Assembly: GCF_040655735.1 (NCBI RefSeq)
Contig: NZ_JBFAKK010000028.1
Location: forward strand, 1 to 46,428
Direction: 5' to 3'
DNA length: 46,428 nt
From: Phytomonospora sp040655735
GTDB taxonomy: Bacteria > Actinomycetota > Actinomycetes > Mycobacteriales > Micromonosporaceae
The translations under genes were made by a program, and so were the position numbers. A model generated the notes under the pieces. The model did no database searches. It was not told the origin of the DNA and was given only the letters and a program-made list of their open reading frames with translations. Shown piece after piece: positions 1-8,623 of this stretch (within the stretch, counting starts at the first letter, position 1; the number at the start of each line of letters is the position of its first letter).

Positions 1-277
1 AAGGGCGCACTTTCCCTTGACCCCGACAGGTCCCCCAGGTGCCCTTGAACAGGCCGAAAGACGGAAACACCCCACACACCCAACCCGCAACCTCCAGCAG
101 CCCTAACCGCCAGTGGGGCGCCAACCAGAAACCCGAAGCACCCCACCGTTTCCAGAGCGAGGCCCGGGGTCTGGGGCAGCGCCCCAGGAACTCACGCAAG
201 GCACCGCACAACCCACCCCCAGCGCACAACCCACCCCCACCGCACACCCCAGCGCCAACCCAAAACCCACCCCACCC
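1..277. other. Non-coding C-rich tract with one hairpin repeat
   Basis: I see no convincing gene here. Positions about 157-190 hold a palindromic unit (GGGTCTGGGGC...GCCCCAG) of the same type as the array at 22.9-23.06 kb. Positions about 180-300 are a low-complexity C/A tract in which GCACAACCCACCCCC is repeated almost exactly. The tract lies directly downstream of the minus-strand regulator gene ending at 278, so the hairpin may act in its 3' end formation (inference). Confidence 0.5.
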
Positions 278-1231
278 CTACCCCACCCGAAACCCCGCCC
301 GGTACCCGCTCGGCGTCACCCCCATCTGCCTCACCATGTGCACCCGCAGCGACTCCGCGCTCCCCATCCCGCTCTCCCTCGCGACCCGATCCACCGGCAG
401 CGTCGTCGACTCCAGGATCGCCCTCGCCCGCTCCAGCCGCTGCCGCAGCAGCCACCGCTGCGGCGACACCCCCGTCTCCGCCCGGAACCGCCGCGTCAAC
501 GTCCGTACGCTGACCCTCGCGTGCGCGGCCAGCTCCGGCAGCCCCAGCGGCCGGTCCAACCTCCCCAGCGCCCACTCCCGCGTCGGCGCCAGCGACCCTC
601 CCCGATCCTCCGGCAGCGGCCTCTCGATGAACTGCGCCTGCCCACCCGACCTCACCGGCGTCACCACGGTCGCCCGCGCCGCGGCGGCGGCGACGGCGGA
701 GCCGTGGTCGGCGCGCACGAGGTGGAGGCACAGGTCGATCCCCGCGGCGGCCCCCGCAGAAGTGAGGACCGCCCCCTCGTCGACGAACAGCACGTCGGGC
801 CGCACGTCGACGGCGGGGAACGCGTCGGCGAACTCCTCGGCGAGGCCCCAGTGCGTCGTCGCGGGCCGGCCGTCGAGCAGGCCGGCCTGCGCGAGCACGA
901 AGGCGCCGCTGCAAATGGAGGCGATGCGGCGGCCGGTGGCGGCGAACCCGCGCAGCGCCGACAGGGCTCGCGGGTCGGCGTCGCGGCGCTGCCCGGTGCT
1001 CGGAACGACCACGGTGTCGGCCCAGTCGAGGATCTCAAGGCCGTCGCGAACGAGCACGTCGACGCCGATGCCCGCGTCGATCGGGCCGGGATCGGGCGCG
1101 CAGACGCGAACGTCGTAGTGCGCCCGGCCGTCCACCACCACCGAACCCAGGATCGTCGACGGCATCGACAGGTCGAAGGTCTTCACGGGAGGCAGCGCCA
1201 GCACGGCGACTTTGTGGGGCACGGGGTTCAT
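278..1231 (-). CDS. GlxA-family transcriptional regulator (DJ-1/PfpI + AraC HTH)
   Basis: This 317-residue protein has the standard GlxA layout. An N-terminal DJ-1/PfpI-like domain (about residues 5-165) carries the nucleophile-elbow region around SICSGAFVLAQAG. A C-terminal AraC-type double helix-turn-helix (about 210-312) contains LAAHARVSVRTLTRRFRAET and the second HTH with a GVTPSGYR end. Family members sense small nitrogenous metabolites or act as orphan regulators and bind DNA as dimers. The ATG at 1231 is preceded by a purine-rich AAGGATCG, which supports this start. The gene is divergent from the epimerase-like gene at 1352, with about 120 bases between, so that gene is the obvious candidate target (inference). 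The ligand cannot be told from sequence. Confidence 0.88.
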   Translation of the reverse strand: MNPVPHKVAVLALPPVKTFDLSMPSTILGSVVVDGRAHYDVRVCAPDPGPIDAGIGVDVLVRDGLEILDWADTVVVPSTGQRRDADPRALSALRGFAATGRRIASICSGAFVLAQAGLLDGRPATTHWGLAEEFADAFPAVDVRPDVLFVDEGAVLTSAGAAAGIDLCLHLVRADHGSAVAAAAARATVVTPVRSGGQAQFIERPLPEDRGGSLAPTREWALGRLDRPLGLPELAAHARVSVRTLTRRFRAETGVSPQRWLLRQRLERARAILESTTLPVDRVARESGMGSAESLRVHMVRQMGVTPSGYRAGFRVG

Positions 1232-1351
1232 GGCTCGATCCTTGGGATACCTGGCTTCCGGGCCACTAGCCTAGCCGGGCCTGTCGCAGGAGCCTTGGTA
1301 GCACGAGGTTTTCGCGTCAGAAGACCCGCTATGCGAAAAAGGTGCAGAACC

Positions 1352-2260
1352 ATGGCTCTTCAAGTGATCGTCGGCGCCGGCGGCACTGGTCAGGCGACCG
1401 CGCGGATCCTCGCCGACCGCGGCGACCAGGTGCGACTGGTGTCCCGCAAGGGAACCGGCCCGGCCCACCCCGGCATCGAGCTCGTCGCACTCGACGGACT
1501 CGACACCGACGGGCTCGCGGCCCTCACCGAGGGCGCGGCGACCCTCTTCAACGCCGCGATGCCCGCCTATCACACCTGGCCCGAGGCGATTCCGCCGTTG
1601 TTCCGCTCCTTCCTGACCGTCGCCGAGCGCACCGGCGCGGGATACGTGATGCTGGGCAACCTCTACGGCTACGGCCCCCAGGACGGCGTCATCACCGAGG
1701 ACGCCCCCCTCGCCGCCGACGGCCCCAAGGGCAAGGTGCGCGCCGAGATGTGGCGGGAGGCCGAGGCCGCCCACGACGCCGGACGCGTCAAGGCCGCCGA
1801 GGTCCGCGCCTCCCAGTTCCTCGGCGCGGGCGCGTTCTCGCTGTTCAGCCTGATCGTGCAGCCCAACGTCCTCAGTGGACGGCTGATCCCGCTGCAAGGC
1901 GACCCGGACCTGCCGAACTCCTTCAGCGCCATCGGCGACACCGCCCGCAGCCTGATCGCCGTCGCCGACTCCGCCGACGGCTGGGGCCGCGCCTGGCACA
2001 CCCCCGTCATCAGCGCGACCACGCGCGAGGCCGCCGCGCGGATCGCCGCGATCGCCGGCGCGCCCGTCCCCCGCTTCACCGAACTCACCGAGAGGGACCT
2101 CGCCCTGCTCACGCTCACCGCGCCGTTCTGGGGCGAGCTGCACGAGACCGCGCACATGTCGGACCGTCCCTACATTGTGGACGGCTCGGCGATCGGGAAG
2201 CTCGGCGTCGAGGCGAGCGGTCTCGACGAGGTGATCGCCGAAGGTCTCGCGACGCCCTGA
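1352..2260 (+). CDS. NAD-dependent epimerase/dehydratase family protein
   Basis: The 302-residue product opens with a Rossmann nucleotide-binding turn (VIVGAGGTGQATARIL, residues 5-20) and reads like an atypical extended SDR or NmrA-like protein. The usual Tyr-x3-Lys pair is not clean: the region around residues 100-130 reads GNLYGYGPQDG and then GPKGK. The second half (SFSAIGDTARSLIAVAD) matches the family pattern of an epimerase that consults a neighbouring domain. I chose ATG 1352 over the in-frame ATG 1331 because AAGGTG lies about 8 bases upstream and the Rossmann strand starts directly after it. The substrate is unknown. It is divergent from the GlxA-type regulator. Confidence 0.8.
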   Translation: MALQVIVGAGGTGQATARILADRGDQVRLVSRKGTGPAHPGIELVALDGLDTDGLAALTEGAATLFNAAMPAYHTWPEAIPPLFRSFLTVAERTGAGYVMLGNLYGYGPQDGVITEDAPLAADGPKGKVRAEMWREAEAAHDAGRVKAAEVRASQFLGAGAFSLFSLIVQPNVLSGRLIPLQGDPDLPNSFSAIGDTARSLIAVADSADGWGRAWHTPVISATTREAAARIAAIAGAPVPRFTELTERDLALLTLTAPFWGELHETAHMSDRPYIVDGSAIGKLGVEASGLDEVIAEGLATP

Positions 2261-2290
2261 GCCGTGGCCTCGGTCCGATAGTTTGGCCGC

Positions 2291-4894
2291 ATGCCCGCCT
2301 CTCCTCATCTCGGCGTCGACTTCGGCACCTCCCACACCGTGGCGGTCCTGCGCCGAGACGACGGCCGGGTCGAGCCGCTGATGTTCGACGGCACGCCGCT
2401 GCTGCCCTCGGCGGTCTTCGCCGGGCCCGACGGCGTGATCGGCGTCGGAGCCGACGCGATCCACGCCGCGCGAAGCGATCCGGCGTCCTTCGAACCGCAC
2501 CCGAAGCGGCGCGTCGATGACGGGACGGTCCTCCTCGGCGAGCGCGAGTTCGCCGTGGAGGACCTGTTCGCGGCGGTGCTGGCGAAGGTGCGGGAGCGTT
2601 GCGCCGAGGTCGCGCGGGAGGTTCCGGCGGCGGTGACGCTGACGCATCCGGCGGCGTGGGGGCCGCGGCGCAAGCGGATCCTGCGGGCGGCGGCGGGAAA
2701 GGCGGGTCTGCCGCAGGCGCGGTTGCTGCCCGAACCCGTTGCCGCGGCGGCCTACTACGTCCGGGAGCTGCGGCGCGAGGTGGCGCCGGGGGCGGCCGTC
2801 GTGGTCCACGACTTCGGCGGCGGCACCTTCGACGCGAGTGTCGTGCGGCGCACGGCGGAGGGTTTCGAGGTGCTGGCCGTCGACGGTCTCGACGACCTCG
2901 GCGGTGTCGACGTCGACGAGGCCCTGGCGCAGCATCTTCGGGACCAGTACCCCGATCCCGGGGCGTGGGCGCGGCTGCTGAGCCCGCAGAGCCCGGCCGA
3001 CCGCAGGCACCGGCGGATCTTCCGCGAGGACGTGCGGCTGACCAAGGAGCGGCTCTCCCGGCAGTCCAGCGCCGATCTCTACATCCCGGTCCTGGAGCGG
3101 GATGTGCACGTCACGCGCGATGAGCTGGAGACGCTGACGACGCCGCTGCTGGCTCGCGCGGTGGCGGTGACGACGGCGGTCATGGAGGAGGCGGGGGTCT
3201 CGCCGGTCTCGGTGGCGGGCGTGTTCCTCGTCGGCGGTGGGAGCCGGATGCCTTTGGTGGCAACGCTTCTGCACCGCCAGCTGGGCCGCGCGCCGGCCAT
3301 CACCGACCACATCGAGCAGATCGTGGCGCACGGCGCGATCCTCGGTGCCGGAACCGAAACGACCGCGACGGCGACCGCACCCGTCGCGCCGGTCCCGGCT
3401 CCCCCACAGCACCGGCCCGAACCCGCGCCGGCGATCACGCCGCCACCGAAGCCCGCCCCCGCGAAGCCGTCCCCACGGCCGAAGCCCCGCCCCACGCTCC
3501 TGTGGGCCCTCAACGCGCTGCTCGGCGCCGAACTCCTCGCGTCCTTCCTGCCGGTCGGCTCCGGTCTGGTTCCCCGCGAGCAGCCGCCCTACCTGCTCGT
3601 CTCCTTCGCGCTGCTCGTGGTGGCCCAGGGGATGTACTGGTGGCGCGTCCCGATCTCGCGCCGGGTGCTGGTCACCGCCCAGTTCGCCTTCGCGGCCGCG
3701 CACGCCGCCGACGCCGTCCTCGGGCCGTCGGGCTGGGCCGCCGCCGCGATCCAGCTGCCCTTCATCGCCGCCGGGATCCTCGGCGTCGAACTCGCCGCTT
3801 CTCGCGCCGCCGCCGACTGGTACCGCGTGCCGGACAACCCGGCGTGGAACCGCGAGGCCAGGGCCCGCAGGGCCCTCACGGCGCTGGCGGTCGCCGTCGT
3901 GGTCGCGCTGACCGTGGGGATCAACCCGCCGTGGACGGCACAGCGGACCGGAACCGAAGCCGGACAGGGGGGCGACGGCGACGGCATGCCGGTCGTCGGA
4001 TCCTTCGTCTCCGAGTCCCCCTATGTCTCGGTGGCCACCCACCTCACCGACTCGGAGTCCACGGGCGTGGGACTGCGCGCCGATGGCCGCGTCGACGTGT
4101 TCGATCCCTTCGACGGGGGCGTGACCCACACCTACGACATCCCCTTCCCCACGGGGACCGACGTCGAGCTGGCGTTCGTCGACGACCGCCTGAAGGCCGT
4201 CGTCGGGACCTCCGGGCACGCCTACATCTTCGACGTGGCCGACGGTTCGGAGCACTGCGAGATCTCCGGTGAGGGCGAGTACTTCACCGAGTTCGCGATG
4301 GGCCTCGACTGGAGCTCGAACACGGTGATGGCAAGCGCCGGGGGCGACGACTTCGGCCTGTGGGACGTCGCGGGCTGCACCCGGATCCGGAACTTCGGCA
4401 CGCCCCCGCCGGACGGGCCCAGCGACCTGGGCCTGCGGACCTTCGACGGGGAGACGACGACCTACTACGCCTCAGAGACCGGCGTCGGCGGCTATTACGA
4501 CCTCACCGGCGCGCCCGCCGCGACCGACACGATCGCGCTCCCGGGCCGGCCGGCCCTGGCGGTCATACCCGGCGGCGTGGTCACCGCCCTCGGCGAGCGC
4601 GTGACCCTGTGGGACCCCGTCATGGGCCAGGACAAGAGGCACGTCGACGTCGGGGCGCCGATCATGGAGGGCGGCCTGCTGGCCGGCGAATGGGACGGCA
4701 GCACCATCGCCGTGACGGTCGACACGGAGGGGAGCTTGCGGGTCTGCGACCTGGGCGAGGCGGAGGAGTTGGGCGAGCACCGGATCGACCTGGGCACCGC
4801 GACGCCGGTGCTGGGCTTCAGCGGATACGTCGGCAGGGTCATGATCCTCGTCGCGATCGGGAACCGCGTGACCCTCTTCGACCCCGGCCTCTAA
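2291..4894 (+). CDS. Hsp70-like ATPase fused to five membrane segments and a beta-propeller-like domain
   Basis: The protein has 867 residues. Residues 5-350 form an actin-like ATPase of the Hsp70 class: phosphate-1 motif GVDFGTSHT (8-16), phosphate-2 DFGGGTFD (174-181) and adenosine motif FLVGGGSRMP (312-321). No DnaK substrate-binding domain follows. Instead come a proline-rich linker (about 358-401), five hydrophobic segments (about 402-422, 433-451, 458-477, 481-503, 528-546), and about 300 residues of short beta repeats ending in FDP or WDP turns, typical of WD40/PQQ-like propellers. With a cytoplasmic ATPase, five spans put the propeller outside. A -10 box TAGTTT (2279-2284) six bases before the ATG suggests a leaderless mRNA. 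Its stop overlaps the stop of the convergent gene by four bases. The role is unknown; signalling or a surface-folding sensor are possibilities. Confidence 0.85.
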   Translation: MPASPHLGVDFGTSHTVAVLRRDDGRVEPLMFDGTPLLPSAVFAGPDGVIGVGADAIHAARSDPASFEPHPKRRVDDGTVLLGEREFAVEDLFAAVLAKVRERCAEVAREVPAAVTLTHPAAWGPRRKRILRAAAGKAGLPQARLLPEPVAAAAYYVRELRREVAPGAAVVVHDFGGGTFDASVVRRTAEGFEVLAVDGLDDLGGVDVDEALAQHLRDQYPDPGAWARLLSPQSPADRRHRRIFREDVRLTKERLSRQSSADLYIPVLERDVHVTRDELETLTTPLLARAVAVTTAVMEEAGVSPVSVAGVFLVGGGSRMPLVATLLHRQLGRAPAITDHIEQIVAHGAILGAGTETTATATAPVAPVPAPPQHRPEPAPAITPPPKPAPAKPSPRPKPRPTLLWALNALLGAELLASFLPVGSGLVPREQPPYLLVSFALLVVAQGMYWWRVPISRRVLVTAQFAFAAAHAADAVLGPSGWAAAAIQLPFIAAGILGVELAASRAAADWYRVPDNPAWNREARARRALTALAVAVVVALTVGINPPWTAQRTGTEAGQGGDGDGMPVVGSFVSESPYVSVATHLTDSESTGVGLRADGRVDVFDPFDGGVTHTYDIPFPTGTDVELAFVDDRLKAVVGTSGHAYIFDVADGSEHCEISGEGEYFTEFAMGLDWSSNTVMASAGGDDFGLWDVAGCTRIRNFGTPPPDGPSDLGLRTFDGETTTYYASETGVGGYYDLTGAPAATDTIALPGRPALAVIPGGVVTALGERVTLWDPVMGQDKRHVDVGAPIMEGGLLAGEWDGSTIAVTVDTEGSLRVCDLGEAEELGEHRIDLGTATPVLGFSGYVGRVMILVAIGNRVTLFDPGL

Positions 4895-5478
4895 CCGAAG
4901 ATCGCCTCGAACCCCGCGATCAGCGCGAAGATCGCGAACAGCACCGCCGCGCCCCGCTGGATCCACTTCAGCGGGATGTACCGCACGATCACGCGACCGA
5001 GCAGGACCGCGATCGTCGCGATCGTGACCAGGGCGGCGAACGCGCCGATGAACACCGCGAGCGGGTCGCCGTACTTGGCCGACAGCGCCGCCGTGCCCAG
5101 CTGCGAGGCGTCGCCCCATTCGGCGACAAACAGCACCAGGAAGCTGGTCAGCGCGATGCGGCCGAATCCGGTGACGGCCTTGCCCTTGCCCTCCTCCTCG
5201 TCATCGTCTTCGGCCATGCTCTCGCGGACCAGGAGGACCGCGCCGACGGCGAACAGGACCGCCACGACCGCGAGGACCGCCTGCTGCGGCAGGAGTCGCA
5301 GCAGCCCACCGGCGGCGACGGCGATGACGGTCTGCACGAAGAAGGCCGCGCAGACGCCGAGGAGCACCGGCAGCGGCCGGTACCGGCTCGACAGCACCAG
5401 CGTGGCCATCATCGTCTTGTCGGGCAGTTCGGCGATGAAGATCAGGCCGAAGGTGGCCAGCAGGGCGACGCCGTTCAC
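4891..5478 (-). CDS. UPF0016/Gdt1 (TMEM165) family cation transporter
   Basis: This 195-residue membrane protein has six predicted spans and the two family signatures E-x-G/P-D-K/A-T/S: ELPDKT at residues 17-22 and EWGDAS at 120-125. An acidic, charged loop (about 89-100) separates the two halves. Characterised UPF0016 members move Mn2+ or Ca2+ across membranes; bacterial MneA-type members export Mn2+. The GTG start at 5478 overlaps the larC stop (GTGA), so translation is coupled to larC. That placement makes a role in metal supply or clearance for nickel-cofactor synthesis plausible, but this is inference; the transported ion cannot be read from sequence. Confidence 0.85.
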   Translation of the reverse strand: MNGVALLATFGLIFIAELPDKTMMATLVLSSRYRPLPVLLGVCAAFFVQTVIAVAAGGLLRLLPQQAVLAVVAVLFAVGAVLLVRESMAEDDDEEEGKGKAVTGFGRIALTSFLVLFVAEWGDASQLGTAALSAKYGDPLAVFIGAFAALVTIATIAVLLGRVIVRYIPLKWIQRGAAVLFAIFALIAGFEAIFG

Positions 5479-6677
5479 GCTTCGGCCCCTGGGTAGCGAA
5501 GGTAGGCCTTCGCGGTGGCGGCGGCGAGAAGCTGCTTGAGCGGGCGGCCGAGTTCGGCGGCCAGGGCGGCGACGTCCTCGTACTCGACCGACACGTTGAC
5601 GGTCCGCTCGCCGACGCGCGCGATCTTGATCCGGATCGGGCGGCCCTCGACCTCGACGGTGGACATCTCGCGGTCCAGGGCGTGCTTGCCGACGGTGAGA
5701 CTGCGCAGCCCGATCGCCGTGGTGTGCGCGAAGACGGCCTCGCGGACGGCGGCGGACACCTCGTCGCGGCACAGCACGTGCAGCGTGTGGGCGGGGCGGC
5801 CCTTCTTCATCAGGATCGGGGTGAGCCAGGCGTCGGAGGCGCCGGCGGCGAACAGCGCGGCCTGCACCGAGGGCCACAGGCGCGGATCCAGGTCGTCCAC
5901 ATTGGTCTCCAGCACGGTCGCCGTGCCGGGAGCGCCCGCGACGGCCCCGGCGGGTTCGCCGAGGACCAGGCGCAGCATGTTGGCGCGCTCCTTGGGGTCG
6001 CGGCCGCCCGCCCCGGCACCGATCGCGCGCACGCGCATCGGCGGCAGCGGGCCGTAACCCGACGCGAAGGTCGCGATCAGCGCGGCACCCGTCGGCGTGC
6101 ACGCCTCGTAGGGCACCTCGCCGCTGACGGGCGCGTCGGCGGCGCCGAGCACGGCGAGGGTCGCCGGCGCGGGAAGCGGGATCGCGCCGTGTTCCCCCCG
6201 CGTGACGCCACCGCCGACGGTGACCCGGCTCGCGGTCACAGTGGACAGTCCACGGTGGACTCGCAGCCAGTGCATGCCCGCGCAGGCGGCGACCATGTCG
6301 GCCAGCGAGTCGAGCGCCCCGACCTCGTGGAAGTGCACGCGCTCCAGCTCGACGCGGTGCGCGCTCGCCTCGGCGTGCCCCAGGCGGGTGAAGGCGGCGA
6401 CGGCCTCGTCGCGCACCTCCTGCGGCAGTTCGGCGGCGTTGATCAGGCCGCGGATGGCGACGAAGCGGCGGTCGACCTTCGTCGGCGGGCACTCCACGCG
6501 CACGTGCGTGGCGGCCAGGCCGTGCCGGCTCACCGGGTCGGCGTGCAGTTCGACCCGCTCGACGCCCAGCGCGTCGACGGCCTCCTGGAGGATCTCCAGC
6601 GGCACACCGGCGTCGACGAGCGCGCCGAGGAACATGTCGCCGCTGGCGCCCGCGCCGCAGTCGAGCCAGCCGATCAC
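5475..6677 (-). CDS. LarC, nickel insertion enzyme for the nickel-pincer cofactor
   Basis: The 400-residue product is a full-length LarC. The N-terminal DCGAGASGDM (residues 6-15) is the family signature, followed by a His-rich segment (VHFHEVGALDSLADMV) and the C-terminal LarC2 region with ETNVDDLDP and LMKKGRPAH. LarC is a CTP-dependent cyclometallase that inserts Ni into pyridinium-3,5-bisthiocarboxylic acid mononucleotide. In Lactobacillus the gene is split by a programmed frameshift; here both halves are one continuous frame. The GTG start at 6677 overlaps the larB stop (GTGA). The sulfur-transferase LarE and a recognisable LarA-type user enzyme are absent from this window, so they must lie elsewhere if the pathway is complete. 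Confidence 0.92.
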   Translation of the reverse strand: MIGWLDCGAGASGDMFLGALVDAGVPLEILQEAVDALGVERVELHADPVSRHGLAATHVRVECPPTKVDRRFVAIRGLINAAELPQEVRDEAVAAFTRLGHAEASAHRVELERVHFHEVGALDSLADMVAACAGMHWLRVHRGLSTVTASRVTVGGGVTRGEHGAIPLPAPATLAVLGAADAPVSGEVPYEACTPTGAALIATFASGYGPLPPMRVRAIGAGAGGRDPKERANMLRLVLGEPAGAVAGAPGTATVLETNVDDLDPRLWPSVQAALFAAGASDAWLTPILMKKGRPAHTLHVLCRDEVSAAVREAVFAHTTAIGLRSLTVGKHALDREMSTVEVEGRPIRIKIARVGERTVNVSVEYEDVAALAAELGRPLKQLLAAATAKAYLRYPGAEA

Positions 6678-7477
6678 GATGAACCTCCCGGTCCGGGGCC
6701 GACGCCCACGTTGCGCACGATCCGCGCGGCGGCCAGACCGGCGCCGAAACCGTTGTCGATGTTGACCACCGTGACCCCCGGCGCGCACGAGTTCAGCATC
6801 GTCAGCAGGGCCGCGAGGCCGCCGAAGGAGGCGCCGTAGCCCACCGAGGTCGGCACCGCGACGATCGGCACGCCCACCATCCCGCCGACCGCGCTGGGCA
6901 GCGCGCCGTCCATGCCCGCGACGACCACGACGCAGTCGCTGGCGGCCAGCACGGGCCGCGTCGCCAGGAGGCGGTGGATGCCGGCCACGCCGACGTCGCT
7001 GATCTGGGTGACCTCGGCGCCGCACACGCGGGCGGTGAACGCGGCCTCGGTGGCCACCGGCAGGTCGGAGGTCCCGGCGCACAGCACCGTCACCTTCCCG
7101 CCCGTGACCGACGGGTGCGCGCCGACGGCGACCATCCGGCCGAGCGGTTCGTCCGTGCACAGCTCGGCGAAGACGTCGCGCAGGGCGCCGCGCACGGTGT
7201 CGTCGGCGCGCGAGACCAGCACCGGATGCGCGGGGTGCGCCTCGTGCAGGCGCTCGACGATCGCGACCACCTGCTCCGGCGTCTTCCCGGCGGCGTAGAC
7301 CACCTCCGGGTCGCCGGTGCGCAGCGCGCGGTGCGTGTCGACGCGCGCGAATCCGAGGTCGGCGAAACCGTCGCCGTCGCCGAGGACCCCCGCCGAGAGG
7401 CGGTCCAGCGCGGCGTCCACCGCGACCTCACCGGCGGCGACCGCGGCCAGCAGCGCGCGCGTGGCGTCGGCGTCCAT
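6674..7477 (-). CDS. LarB, nicotinate adenine dinucleotide carboxylase/hydrolase
   Basis: This 267-residue protein resembles LarB, with a PurE-like C-terminal domain: VLCAGTSDLPVATEA (about 131-145), a VVVAGMDGALPSAVGG stretch and VPTSVGYGASFGG near the end. LarB carboxylates NaAD at C5 and cleaves the phosphoanhydride, the first step of nickel-pincer cofactor synthesis. ATG 7477 follows a good ribosome site (GGGGAAGAG). It is the promoter-proximal gene of a three-gene operon, larB-larC-UPF0016, in which each junction is a four-base stop/start overlap. The divergent neighbour is the glycerophosphodiesterase at 7549. Confidence 0.92.
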   Translation of the reverse strand: MDADATRALLAAVAAGEVAVDAALDRLSAGVLGDGDGFADLGFARVDTHRALRTGDPEVVYAAGKTPEQVVAIVERLHEAHPAHPVLVSRADDTVRGALRDVFAELCTDEPLGRMVAVGAHPSVTGGKVTVLCAGTSDLPVATEAAFTARVCGAEVTQISDVGVAGIHRLLATRPVLAASDCVVVVAGMDGALPSAVGGMVGVPIVAVPTSVGYGASFGGLAALLTMLNSCAPGVTVVNIDNGFGAGLAAARIVRNVGVGPGPGGSS

Positions 7478-7548
7478 GTGCTCTTCCCCGTCTCTTGATC
7501 ACCCGTACCCCGCCATGCTGTCACGCCCGCGTGGGTTAGCCTTCCGGC

Positions 7549-8301
7549 ATGTCCGGCCAAGCACGCAGGCAACCGATGATCGTCGCGCACCGGGGATCGA
7601 ACGAGCACCTGCCAGAGCACTCGGTCGCCGCGTACGCCGAGGCCATCGCCCTGGGCGCCGACGCCCTCGAATGCGATGTGCGGCTCACGAAGGACGGTCA
7701 CCTCGTCCTCCACCACGACCGTCTGGTCAACCGCACCTCCGACGGCAGCGGCGCGGTGAGCGACCTCACTCTCGCCGAGCTGCGCGGCCTCGACTTCTCG
7801 GTCAACCGCGAAGGCGTCCCCGCCGACGCCGCCCACCGCGAGATCGTCACGCTCCCCCAGCTCCTCGAACTCGCCGCCGACGCCGGCCGCCCGGTGCGGC
7901 TGTGCGTCGAGACGAAGCACCCCACCCGCTACGGCGCGCGCGTCGAGCGGCGCCTGTTCGCCGCGCTGAAGCGCTACCCGAACGTCGAGGCGACCGTGAT
8001 GTCGTTCTCGCGCACGGCCCTGCACCGCGCGCGGGTGATGTCGCCCGACACGCCGCTGGTGTGGCTGTTCCAGTACCCGCTGGGCCCGCCGCCGCCGTTC
8101 GCCGGGACCATCGGCGTCGACGTGCGCCTGGTCCGCAAGCGGCTCGACATGATCGACCGCGCGCACCGCAACGGCCGCAAGGTCTTCGTGTGGACCGTCA
8201 ACGACCCCGCCGACGCGGTGATGCTCGCGCGCCACAACGTCGACGCGATCATCAGCGACCGGCCCGGCGTCATCCGCGACGCCCTGCGCACCAAGGTCTG
8301 A
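7549..8301 (+). CDS. Glycerophosphodiester phosphodiesterase
   Basis: The 250-residue protein has the GDPD TIM-barrel signatures: HRGSNEHLPEHS (14-25) with catalytic His14 and Arg15, the metal-binding pair in ECDVRLTKDG (Glu41, Asp43) and HHD (second catalytic His56). The C-terminal VWTVNDPADAVML stretch is also typical. It hydrolyses glycerophosphodiesters to glycerol-3-phosphate and an alcohol. No signal peptide is visible, so a cytoplasmic enzyme is expected. A -10 box TAGCCT (7537-7542) lies six bases before the ATG with no Shine-Dalgarno sequence, which suggests a leaderless transcript. Confidence 0.92.
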   Translation: MSGQARRQPMIVAHRGSNEHLPEHSVAAYAEAIALGADALECDVRLTKDGHLVLHHDRLVNRTSDGSGAVSDLTLAELRGLDFSVNREGVPADAAHREIVTLPQLLELAADAGRPVRLCVETKHPTRYGARVERRLFAALKRYPNVEATVMSFSRTALHRARVMSPDTPLVWLFQYPLGPPPPFAGTIGVDVRLVRKRLDMIDRAHRNGRKVFVWTVNDPADAVMLARHNVDAIISDRPGVIRDALRTKV

Positions 8302-8567
8302 CCCCTCCTGCCGAGGCCCGGCACGCCCGACAGGGAGTGCCCGGCCGAGGCGACTTGCCCCGCCCTGCTAGATTCGCGGGCATCGCGAGTCCTCGGACCC
8401 GCTCGGAGCCGCCCGGAAGCTGCCAGGCCATCGGGGCGGCTCTTTGCTTGCCCGGCAACGGTTTCCGGCCGGGCCGCCGCCCTCCGCGGCGCCGGGCGGC
8501 CACCCCTCCCCACCTCGCCTTCCTCCCCGTCGAGCACCATGAGGACAGGCTCGTCAGCTCTAAATAG
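8302..8567. other. Intergenic region with stacked hairpins; possible short RNA
   Basis: No gene is visible in the 322 bases between the diesterase and the PadR gene. A -10-like TAGATT (8369-8374) is followed by GAGCCGCCC (8406-8414) pairing with GGGCGGCTC (8434-8442), then TTTGCTT, which looks like an intrinsic terminator. Two further GC-rich palindromes lie at about 8450-8500. These may end the diesterase transcript or define a short RNA of roughly 70 bases. The sequence alone does not decide. Confidence 0.35.
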
Positions 8568-8596
8568 TTGACACTGACTAGTCAGTCCTGAATACT
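8568..8596 (+). promoter_or_regulatory. PadR promoter with embedded palindromic operator
   Basis: A consensus -35 TTGACA (8568-8573), a spacer of exactly 17 bases and a -10 AATACT (8591-8596) precede the PadR gene. The spacer contains the perfect 14-base palindrome ACTGACTAGTCAGT (8573-8586). A dimer bound there would block RNA polymerase, so autorepression by the PadR protein is the natural reading (inference). The predicted leader is about 20 bases and carries the ACGGAG ribosome site. Confidence 0.8.
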
Positions 8597-8623
8597 CATG
8601 TCCAGAACACCACGGAGCCCACC

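Noticed and set aside
180..300. CRISPR-like repeats in the C-rich tract
   Set aside because: The repeated GCACAACCCACCCCC units are adjacent and low in complexity, without unique spacers.
1271..4255. A 994-codon open frame on the minus strand
   Set aside because: It lies antisense to the epimerase and Hsp70-fusion genes, is full of Arg/Gly/His-rich low-complexity sequence and matches no domain. It is the usual antisense open frame of high-GC DNA.
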